This document shows positions 8,990 through 15,295 of a DNA stretch of 32,506 nucleotides, in pieces. Origin of the DNA: Acidobacteriota bacterium (lineage in GTDB: Bacteria > Acidobacteriota > Terriglobia > Terriglobales > Acidobacteriaceae); contig JAGWRX010000166.1 of NCBI GenBank assembly GCA_028876395.1, positions 1 through 32,506 of the forward strand. Reading direction: 5' to 3'. The position numbers and the translations under genes are program-made. Numbering within the stretch: position 1 is the stretch's first letter; each line of letters begins with the position of its first letter. The notes beneath the pieces are model-generated. The model searched no databases. It saw only the letters and a program-made list of their open reading frames with translations, and had not been told where the DNA came from.

Positions 8990-9005
8990 TGTGATGACCG
9001 TCACA
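8990..9005. promoter_or_regulatory. Perfect TGTGA-N6-TCACA palindrome (CRP/FNR-superfamily-like operator)
   Basis: The sequence TGTGATGACCGTCACA is a perfect match to the half-site spacing recognised by Crp-type regulators. It sits 133 bp upstream of the purC start and at the 5' side of the candidate plus-strand RNA. The match is visible in the sequence; binding by any protein is inference, and the palindrome could also be a 5' hairpin of the RNA. Confidence 0.45.
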
Positions 9006-9251
9006 GATCGAGAAGCGGTTTTGGGGGAAACTCCAATTGTCAACATGGTTCGGAGGACGGGCAAGAAAGTCCTCTTTGAGCCGGGCGACACGAGGCAGCA
9101 GTGGAAAGGGGAAGCCGCGGCTAGCTTCGTTTCATAGGGATCACCAGTAGCCGCGCGCTACCGACCTCCAGCGTCGGCTACTGGTCCCCGTCTTCATCTT
9201 GTGTAAGACAAGCGCCTCCGAAGAGAAGAGTTCCTTCGGAGGCGATTTTTT
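9006..9251 (+). ncRNA. Candidate structured non-coding RNA between purC and smc
   Basis: This stretch has no credible ORF but ends in a strong plus-strand terminator, although no plus-strand gene precedes it: purC and smc are both on the minus strand. Before the terminator it holds at least three hairpins: 9047-9082 (outer GGTTC/GAGCC, inner GGAC/GTCC), 9111-9128 (GAAGC/GCTTC) and 9142-9184 (ACCAGTAGCCG/CGGCTACTGGT, 11 bp). The 5' end is uncertain; no clear -35/-10 pair was found. I could not match it to 6S, SRP, tmRNA, RNase P or a known riboswitch by eye. The call rests on the terminator, the structure and the absence of an ORF. Confidence 0.45.
9212..9251 (+). terminator. Rho-independent terminator (plus strand)
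   Basis: The arm CGCCTCCGAAG (9213-9223) pairs perfectly with CTTCGGAGGCG (9234-9244), followed by A and six T (9246-9251). The T-run lies only on the plus-strand side, so it does not terminate smc. It is the best evidence for a plus-strand transcript in this gap. Confidence 0.85.
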
Positions 9252-9309
9252 GCCTTTTCGCGGTCAGCTCACATTCTTCAACGGCTCGGCAGCGAGAGGT
9301 GCATGAGCG

Positions 9310-12300
9310 CTATGCTGTGGCCCGTTGCTGCTCGTGCCCGCCCAGGCGCACGCTGACGACCTTCGACACGCCCGGCTCCTGCATGGTCACGCCGTAGATC
9401 ATATCTGCGGAGTGCATCATGCGCTTGGAGTGGGTCACCACAAGGAATTGCGTCTCCATGCTCAGCGAGTGCAGCAGATCCGCCAGCCTGCCCACGTTGG
9501 TCTCGTCCAGCGCGGCGTCCACTTCGTCGAGCACGCAGAAGGGGCTGGGCCGGAATTGGAAAATGCCCACCAGCAGCGAGAGGGCAGTCAGCGCCTTTTC
9601 GCCGCCGGAGAGCAGCAGCACATTCTGCAGCTTCTTGCCCGGCGGCGAGGCCACGATGTCCAGGCCGCTTTCAGCCTGATTCTCTGCGTCCGTGATGCGC
9701 AGGAAGGCCTGGCCTCCCTGGAACAGGCGGGAAAAGACCTTGCCGAAGTTTTCGTTGATCTGCGCAAACGCTTCGTCAAACCTGGTGCGCGAAATCTGGT
9801 CGATCTCCTTGATTGTCTCCTGCGTGTTCTCAATGGACTCGATGAGATCCCTGCGCTGTGTTTCGAGGAATCCGTGGCGCTCGGCCGTTTCCTTGTACTC
9901 GTCGAGTGCCATCATGTTTACCGGGCCCATCTGCTCGATGCGCTGGCGCAGCCCGCGGCATGTCTCGTCTTCGGCAGCTAGAGCCTCGCCGGCCAGGTGC
10001 ACAATCTCCGTGTCGGCGCGCAGCGCAGCCGCCTCGACATTGACTTCGGTCAGGCAGCTTCCCTCCAGGTGCTCCAGATCCGAGCGCAGTCTGGCCGCCT
10101 CGCTGGAACGGTTGGCGCGGTCTTCACGCAACTGATCCAGCGCGGCACGAGCGGTCTTCAACTGCGTCTCCATCGAGGCCAGCTGCTGGCGCAGGGCTTG
10201 CGCCTGGGCGGACATTGTCTGCGCTTGGGCCAGCGCCTCGGCGCGCTGTGCCGTAAGCTCCTGCGCACGCTGCGCCAACTCGGCGCTCTCGCGGATGCGC
10301 TGTTCACGCTCCGCCTCTGCCGCGGCACGCTGCTGCTCAAGGGCCAGTACGCGGCGTTCGAGATCGGCATGGAGCCGGTCAATACGCTGGAAGGCTGCCT
10401 CCGCGCCACGCCGGCGCTCCTCGAGACCCGCCAGCTCCGCGGTGACCTGCGCGGCTTCCTGCTGCAAGCCTTCGCGCCTCTGGCGCAATGCGGCCAGCTG
10501 CGCCTGCAACTCCTCCAGCGCCGACTCCGCCGTAGCGTGTTCAGCTTCCAGGCGCACTGCCTCTTCGCGCTTCTGCCCGATCACGGCAAGCTTGGCGTCG
10601 CGCGCATCCTTGTTGCGCGCGGCCTGGAGGGACCACTCCTGCAAGCGCCTCTCAACGCGCTGCGTCTCGGCCTCCATCTGCTTGAGCGCCGCGCCCTGGT
10701 CGGCGGCCTCGCGCTCGGCCATGCGCCGCTCCTCGCTGCGCGTTTCCAGCTGCGCAGTGAGTTCCGCAATGGTGCGGGTCAGGGCTGCTGCTTCAGCCTC
10801 AGCCTGCTCGAGGTCCTTCTCCAGCCCGGCCAGGCGGGCGTCAATCTCGCGCAGTTCGCGCTTCAGGGCAAGCGGGCCTTCGCTGGCCGGCTTGCCGCCG
10901 GTTACTGTCGCGTTGTGGAAGCACTCGCCCTCAGGCGTGAGGAAAAATGCATGGCTGTGCTCACCTGCCAGCCGCTGTGCCTCGGCAGCGCTTGCCACCA
11001 GATATCCGTGCCTCAGCTTGGGCAGAATCGTCTCCAGCGACCGCCCAAAGCCGTTCAGCACCCGGATGGTGTACTTGAGCGGCGTGATGCCGGGAGCGCT
11101 GATTGCGTCGTAGTGGCCATTGTCCGTGCCGCCTTGCCCGGCATCCTCCGGGTGAATCAGGAACGTAGCGCGGCCGTCCACGCCCGACTTCAGCATGCGG
11201 ACGCCCTCTTCAGCGGCGGTCCAACTTTCAACCACTACGTAATTCAGCTCGTCGCGCAGGAACTCGTCCACTACGCCCTCGTGCGCGCCGCTGACCTCCA
11301 GGAAGTCCGCCAGCGTGCCTACTGGCGCCATGCCCTGCGCCAGCGCGCCGGGCTTGAGCAGACGCCGCACCGTGTCAGTGGAGTAGCTGTGGTCGCGAAT
11401 CAGCGCTGCCAGCGAGTTGCGCCTGCCGGTCGCCGTGGCTTGCGCACTGCGCAGCTGGTTGGCGCGGGCGCGAAGGGCATCTTCCTCGGCACGGCGCGCC
11501 TGCAGATTCTCGCGCAGTGCCACGATGTCGCTTTCAAGCTGCCTGAGCGACTCGCCTGCGGACTCAAAGCGCAGCTTTGCCTGCCCGCTCTGCACGCCCA
11601 TGTGCTCGAGCTCATTGCGCGCCTGGCCCATCTCGGCCTCAAGCCGCTCCGCCTCGCGCTCCAGGGCTGCGAGGCTCTCTTCAGCCTGGGCGGTGCTGTT
11701 GCGCGCGTTGCCGGCCTGGGCGAGCAGGTGCATGGCGTGGCGGCGGCTGGATTCCAACTGGCGCTCCGCGCTGAAGACTTCTTCGGCTGCCGCGCGCGCC
11801 TCCTGCTGACGCGCTTCCACCTTCTGATGAAAGGCCCGCGCCTCGCCGGCCGCCGTTTCAAGAAAGCTGTGCTGCTGCGTGCGCTCCTCGGCAATGCCGC
11901 TCAACTGCGTCCGCGTCTGCTCCAGCTCGGCGGCGGCCGCGGCCAGCCGCGCCTCCAATTCGCCGATGCGCTCGCCGTTGCTGCGTTCCCGCGCCACGGC
12001 GCGCTCCAACTCCACGGCAGCGGCGTTGGCACGATTCTGCGCCTCCTGGCCCTCTCGCTCGAGTTCGTAGCCGCGCTCGGTGAGCGAGTGCTGGCTGGCC
12101 TCCTGCGTTGCAATTTCGGCTGCCGAGGCGTTGATGCGTTCGGTCAGGCCGGCAATCTCCTGTTCAAGGCGCGCCTGGTCGGCATCCATCGCAGCCATGC
12201 GGCTGGCGAGCACCACGCGCAGACGGCTGCGGAGTTCGTCGCGCACCGCGGCGTACCGCTCAGCTTTTGACGCCTGCCGCTTCAGGCTGTTCATCTGGCG

Positions 12301-13131
12301 AGTGACTTCCTCAAAGATATCGTCGACGCGCGCCAGGTTCTGCCTGGAGCTTTCGAGCCGCAATTCGGCCAGCCGCTTCTTGGTCTTGAAACGGGTGATG
12401 CCTGCGGCCTCTTCGATAATGGCACGCCGGTCGTGCGGCTTCGAGCTGAGCAGTTGCCCAATCTGCTCCTGCGCGATGATGGCGTAGCTGTCCGGCCCCA
12501 GGCCCGTGCCCATGAAAATGTCCTGAATGTCGCGCAACCGGCAGAGCTTGCCGTTGAGCAGATACTCGCTCTCCCCGGTGCGGAACAGCCGCCGGGTGAT
12601 CACAACCTCGCCCTTTTGCGGCGTGCGGTGGAACTTGCGGCGGCGGATCTTGAGCACCACCGCCTGTGGACCTTCAGCAGACTCTGTCGCCTGCGGCTGC
12701 TCCGAATCTTCTTCCTCGATCACCTGCCCGGGCTGTTCGGCAGACATGATCTCCTCGGCCTCGACAGCCCGCTGGCGGCGCAATTCATCCTCGTCCCAGT
12801 CTGCCGGCCCGTCATGGTCCACCACAACTTCCGGTTCAACGGGCACCGGCCCCTCATAGGCCTCGGGGTCGATCATGGTCAGCGTGACCTCGGCCATGCC
12901 GAGCGGCTTGCGGTCACGCGTTCCGGCAAAGATCACATCCTGCATGTGCGTGCCGCGAAGGCTCTTTGCGCTCTGCTCGCCAAGCACCCAGCTCATGCCG
13001 TCCAGGATGTTCGACTTTCCGCATCCATTTGGCCCAACGACCACGGCAATGCCTGTACCCGGAACGGTGAGTTCCGTCCGGTCGCAGAAGCTCTTAAAGC
13101 CGAGGATGTGGATTTTTTTCAGTTTCAGCAT
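9310..13131 (-). CDS. smc: Chromosome segregation SMC ATPase
   Basis: Core subunit of the SMC-ScpAB condensin, an ATP-driven ring that loops and segregates DNA. The 1273-aa protein shows Walker A GPNGCGKSN (33-41), a Q-loop region GPDSYAIIAQEQIGQLLSS, two long Glu/Ala/Arg-rich coiled coils separated by a hinge (around residues 500-690, with a VGTLADFLEV segment), the C-motif LSGGEKALTALSLL (near 1174) and Walker B CVLDEVDAALDE (near 1200). The frame is open to 13185, but the ATG at 13131 has GGAGTG just upstream and begins MLKLKKIHILGFKSF, the usual SMC N-terminus. Odd: an acidic insert of about 75 residues splits the N-terminal ATPase lobe (about residues 88-172). No scpA or scpB lies in the window. 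Confidence 0.96.
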   Translation of the reverse strand: MLKLKKIHILGFKSFCDRTELTVPGTGIAVVVGPNGCGKSNILDGMSWVLGEQSAKSLRGTHMQDVIFAGTRDRKPLGMAEVTLTMIDPEAYEGPVPVEPEVVVDHDGPADWDEDELRRQRAVEAEEIMSAEQPGQVIEEEDSEQPQATESAEGPQAVVLKIRRRKFHRTPQKGEVVITRRLFRTGESEYLLNGKLCRLRDIQDIFMGTGLGPDSYAIIAQEQIGQLLSSKPHDRRAIIEEAAGITRFKTKKRLAELRLESSRQNLARVDDIFEEVTRQMNSLKRQASKAERYAAVRDELRSRLRVVLASRMAAMDADQARLEQEIAGLTERINASAAEIATQEASQHSLTERGYELEREGQEAQNRANAAAVELERAVARERSNGERIGELEARLAAAAAELEQTRTQLSGIAEERTQQHSFLETAAGEARAFHQKVEARQQEARAAAEEVFSAERQLESSRRHAMHLLAQAGNARNSTAQAEESLAALEREAERLEAEMGQARNELEHMGVQSGQAKLRFESAGESLRQLESDIVALRENLQARRAEEDALRARANQLRSAQATATGRRNSLAALIRDHSYSTDTVRRLLKPGALAQGMAPVGTLADFLEVSGAHEGVVDEFLRDELNYVVVESWTAAEEGVRMLKSGVDGRATFLIHPEDAGQGGTDNGHYDAISAPGITPLKYTIRVLNGFGRSLETILPKLRHGYLVASAAEAQRLAGEHSHAFFLTPEGECFHNATVTGGKPASEGPLALKRELREIDARLAGLEKDLEQAEAEAAALTRTIAELTAQLETRSEERRMAEREAADQGAALKQMEAETQRVERRLQEWSLQAARNKDARDAKLAVIGQKREEAVRLEAEHATAESALEELQAQLAALRQRREGLQQEAAQVTAELAGLEERRRGAEAAFQRIDRLHADLERRVLALEQQRAAAEAEREQRIRESAELAQRAQELTAQRAEALAQAQTMSAQAQALRQQLASMETQLKTARAALDQLREDRANRSSEAARLRSDLEHLEGSCLTEVNVEAAALRADTEIVHLAGEALAAEDETCRGLRQRIEQMGPVNMMALDEYKETAERHGFLETQRRDLIESIENTQETIKEIDQISRTRFDEAFAQINENFGKVFSRLFQGGQAFLRITDAENQAESGLDIVASPPGKKLQNVLLLSGGEKALTALSLLVGIFQFRPSPFCVLDEVDAALDETNVGRLADLLHSLSMETQFLVVTHSKRMMHSADMIYGVTMQEPGVSKVVSVRLGGHEQQRATA

Positions 13132-13280
13132 GGTCACTCCGGTTCGTTGGGGCTTTGCACGACTGTGTTTCTTCTTCCGCGGCAACCATCCGGCACAGCC
13201 AACGCGGGAGATGGATTGCCCTTCGATTACAGACTCTAAGGAGCCGCGGGGGCAGGGTCAACGGCGGCAAAACGGGTTTT

Positions 13281-13377
13281 TGTGGATAAGGAGTGCCGGA
13301 ATTCGTCTTCTGCACGAATCTCCGGAAATTGGCGAAGAATTTCGGTTTTTCAGGGAGTTTCGTCCTATTTTTCCACA
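13281..13377. promoter_or_regulatory. Two DnaA-box-like sites upstream of smc
   Basis: TGTGGATAA at 13281-13289 is the reverse complement of the consensus box TTATCCACA, and TTTTCCACA at 13369-13377 fits the relaxed TTWTNCACA. Both lie in the 265-bp gap between the oxyR 3' end and the smc start and face each other. They may place smc under DnaA influence. Two boxes without an AT-rich unwinding region do not make an origin. No intrinsic terminator or convincing promoter was seen in this gap. Confidence 0.35.
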
Positions 13378-13396
13378 ACCAGAGACTCTTCACTGC

Positions 13397-14299
13397 TCAG
13401 TTCAGAACCTTCGCGGAATCCACCGCCGCACGAATTACTTTCTCCAGTGCCCGAAGCGCCTGAGGCCGGACAAATCCCGGACGGCTGGCCAGACGGATAG
13501 CCCGGCATGACCGCCCGGACAACTGCCGGAGTGCAATGCCCCGCTGCGCGAGAGAACTGGCCGCCAGCGCTGGAACCAGCGTGACCCCATAGCCGGCTGC
13601 AACCAGGTGGACCAGCGTCTCCAGCGTTGCCGCCTGCATGGACGCCTGCAACCCGCGGCGCGGGCCGTGCTTTGTTCCGCACGCTGCCAGCGCCTGATTG
13701 GCCAGGCAATGCCCTTCAGCCAGCACCAGAAGCTCATCCGTCAGTGCCTCCTCACTAAGAGACGCTCCGGCGGCCAGACGGTGATTCAGGGGAAGGGCGG
13801 CAAGGAAGGGCTCCTCGAACAGGGTGATCTCCGTAATCTCCGGGGCGTCGGTTGCCGTGGCCAGCAGCAGAGCGTCCAGCCGGTGGTTGCGTAACCCGTC
13901 CACCAGCGCCTTGGTCTGGTCCTCCCACAGCTCGATGGTAAGCCCGGGATAATCCCGCTGCAGCGGCTTCAGAATCAAAGGCATCAGGTAGGGCGCCAGG
14001 GTGGGAATCACGCCGAGCTTCAGCGGTCCCACGAGGGGATCGCGCGCCGTGCGCGCCACCTGCTCCATTTGTCGCGCCTCATCCAGTGCATGCTGGGCGT
14101 GCATCAAGATCCTGCTGCCCACCGGGGTCATCTCCACGCGCTTGTTGGTACGCTCCAGCAGCGTGACGCCAAGCTCCTCTTCGAGCTTGCGAATCTGGCT
14201 GCTGAGCGTTGGCTGGCTTACGTTGCACGCCTCCGCAGCCCGGCCAAAATGGCGGTGCTCCGCCACGGCTACCAGATAGCGAAGATCCTGAAGATTCAT
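13397..14299 (-). CDS. oxyR: LysR-family hydrogen peroxide sensor OxyR
   Basis: Transcription regulator of the peroxide response, 300 aa. The N-terminal winged helix-turn-helix (about 1-60) includes AEACNVSQPTLSSQIRKLEEELG, and the effector domain (about 90-295) follows. It has both cysteines that form the redox switch in E. coli OxyR: C198 in LAEGHCL and C207 in ALAACG, nine residues apart as in C199/C208. This makes OxyR far more likely than a generic LysR or CysB-type regulator. The frame is open upstream to 14464, but the ATG at 14299 (MNLQDLRYLVAVAEHRHFGRA) aligns with the usual OxyR start. No catalase or peroxiredoxin gene adjoins it. A probable autoregulatory site lies at 14330-14344. 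Confidence 0.93.
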   Translation of the reverse strand: MNLQDLRYLVAVAEHRHFGRAAEACNVSQPTLSSQIRKLEEELGVTLLERTNKRVEMTPVGSRILMHAQHALDEARQMEQVARTARDPLVGPLKLGVIPTLAPYLMPLILKPLQRDYPGLTIELWEDQTKALVDGLRNHRLDALLLATATDAPEITEITLFEEPFLAALPLNHRLAAGASLSEEALTDELLVLAEGHCLANQALAACGTKHGPRRGLQASMQAATLETLVHLVAAGYGVTLVPALAASSLAQRGIALRQLSGRSCRAIRLASRPGFVRPQALRALEKVIRAAVDSAKVLN

Positions 14300-14329
14300 C
14301 TGCCGTCCCGGAATTGACTCGTCACTATC

Positions 14330-14344
14330 ATAGGTTACACCGAT
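14330..14344 (-). promoter_or_regulatory. Putative OxyR-binding half-site upstream of oxyR
   Basis: On the minus strand this reads ATCGGTGTAACCTAT, differing at one position from the ATAG-N-T-NNN-A-N-CTAT element known for E. coli OxyR. It also satisfies the T-N11-A rule of LysR regulators. It lies about 30 bp upstream of the oxyR start, where an autorepressor would act. A second copy at the usual spacing is much weaker. Confidence 0.45.
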
Positions 14345-14677
14345 TGTCACAGTGGAAACGATTGTCCTGCTGTATCGCAGGAGGCATCCTGCACTCGTTC
14401 GACGATATGCCGGCAACCTGCCGGGAACACCTTGGAAAATCTCGTATAAGCAAAATGTAAACAAAGAGTTGCACCCATGCCGTCCGTTTAACGAGGAACG
14501 CAGGAGTGCCGATTGCTGGCAGGCAGAACTCCCTCACCGCAGGTCCGCGCGGCCCGGCGCTGTCGCAAGGCCGTCGTCGGCAGGCAGGCGACGGGCCTGT
14601 TTCGTTTCTCTAATGTTGCGGTGAGCTGGGCCAGGTGCTGCCGTCGAATGGTCTGGCAACAATTTGCCTGGAGGGTG

Positions 14678-14723
14678 GTCTATGCGAGGGCGGCTAGTTT
14701 CCGGTAGCCGCTCTCGCATAGGC
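14678..14723. repeat. Long near-perfect hairpin downstream of flp
   Basis: The arm at 14678-14696 pairs with 14705-14723 over about 19 bp, with two G-T wobbles and an 8-base loop (GTTTCCGG). There is no T-run on either strand, so it is not a classic intrinsic terminator. It lies about 60 bp past the flp stop in the direction of flp transcription and may protect or end that message. Confidence 0.6.
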
Positions 14724-14744
14724 AGGGTCGATCTAATCTATTCG

Positions 14745-14781
14745 CATCTTTAATCTACGGGTCACATCTTTATCTACGGGT
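14745..14781. repeat. Tandem direct repeat just after the flp stop
   Basis: CATCTTTAATCTACGGGT (14745-14762) is followed by CATCTTTATCTACGGGT (14765-14781), two copies of about 18 bp that differ by a single base deletion. The second copy touches the flp stop codon. It could have arisen by replication slippage; no function is evident. Confidence 0.7.
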
Positions 14782-14993
14782 TAATCGTCAACGCGGGTTG
14801 ATGCGTAATGGCGGACGCTTAAGGCCAGGCTGTCGAATGCCTGATCCACTCCAACGGCCAGCAGCTTCATTCCGGCAGTCGCTCCACAGGCAACCAGGGC
14901 CAGGAGAAGAGCATACTCGACCATATCCTGCGCCTCCTCGCACACCATCAGGGTGCGTAGCCATACGTAAACTTTCAGCGTCAGGTTGTTCAT
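14781..14993 (-). CDS. Flp-type (type IVb) pilin, small
   Basis: Predicted 70-aa class IVb prepilin. After a short N-terminal leader (about 19 residues, MNNLTLKVYVWLRTLMVCEEA) comes QDMVEYALLLALVACGATAG, the hallmark Flp motif: a Glu-Tyr pair followed by a hydrophobic helix. Prepilin peptidase would cut before QDM; the residue before the cut is Ala instead of the usual Gly. The ATG at 14993 has a strong GGAGGAG four bases upstream; the longer open frame to 15131 has no such signal. No tad/cpa assembly genes or prepilin peptidase occur in the window, so this is an orphan pilin gene whose assembly machinery must be encoded elsewhere, if it is used. Confidence 0.82.
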   Translation of the reverse strand: MNNLTLKVYVWLRTLMVCEEAQDMVEYALLLALVACGATAGMKLLAVGVDQAFDSLALSVRHYASTRVDD

Positions 14994-15295
14994 CTCTCCT
15001 CCTTCGCAACTCCAATCAAGAGCTGCGCACTTGATGCGGTCTGCTGTTTTGGCGCCTATCCCGCGTTCAGCATGAAGTGATTTAAGGCTGGTTTTAGACG
15101 GCAGGATATACCACAACAGTTGCAAGTACATGCAAATAAAGGGTTATAAGCGCAATTTTCAGTGACCAAGGTAATGGAGGCCGCCGAATCGAACACTCTT
15201 GAGGGGTCGGGCGGCATGCGCGGAGAGGAATTCGGGTCCCTGGTCCTGTAGAGTGTCCTGAGGGACCTGCGCGGACCCTTTCGGCCCTTCCCTTG
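14994..15295. other. Divergent upstream region of flp and recQ
   Basis: The 302-bp gap separates the minus-strand flp from the plus-strand recQ. It holds no ORF of its own. A sigma70-like pair lies on the plus strand: TTGCAA at 15120-15125 and TTATAA at 15144-15149 with an 18-bp spacer, which would give recQ a leader of about 140 nt. Apart from this and the flp ribosome-binding site, nothing specific was recognised. Confidence 0.45.
15120..15149 (+). promoter_or_regulatory. Putative sigma70 promoter of recQ
   Basis: A -35-like TTGCAA and -10-like TTATAA are separated by 18 bp in a locally AT-rich patch of otherwise GC-rich DNA. The start of recQ lies 146 bp further on. This is a consensus match only. 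Confidence 0.35.

Larger units (their letters stand above)
14300..14780. other. Gene-free stretch between flp and oxyR
   Basis: This 481-bp region contains no credible ORF; short frames within it lack ribosome-binding sites and family features. It holds the oxyR upstream region with an OxyR-like site, three alternating TCCTGC/GCAGGA hexamers at 14365-14392, an imperfect GC-rich hairpin near 14567-14602 followed by a T-rich run, a long hairpin at 14678-14723, and a tandem repeat at 14745-14781. Confidence 0.6.

Noticed and set aside
8858-9251. Assignment of the candidate RNA to 6S, SRP, tmRNA or RNase P
   Set aside because: None of their conserved core sequences could be found; it is left as an unassigned candidate.
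9997-12270. Plus-strand open frame of 757 codons
   Set aside because: It is antisense to smc, has a Leu/Arg/Gly-biased composition typical of the reverse frame of a GC-rich coiled-coil gene, and shows no domain.
13132-13185. N-terminal extension of Smc by 18 residues
   Set aside because: The basic extension has no ribosome-binding site, whereas the internal ATG has GGAGTG and the usual SMC N-terminus.
13281-13377. Replication origin
   Set aside because: Only two DnaA-like boxes, no AT-rich unwinding region and no dnaA, dnaN or gidA neighbours.
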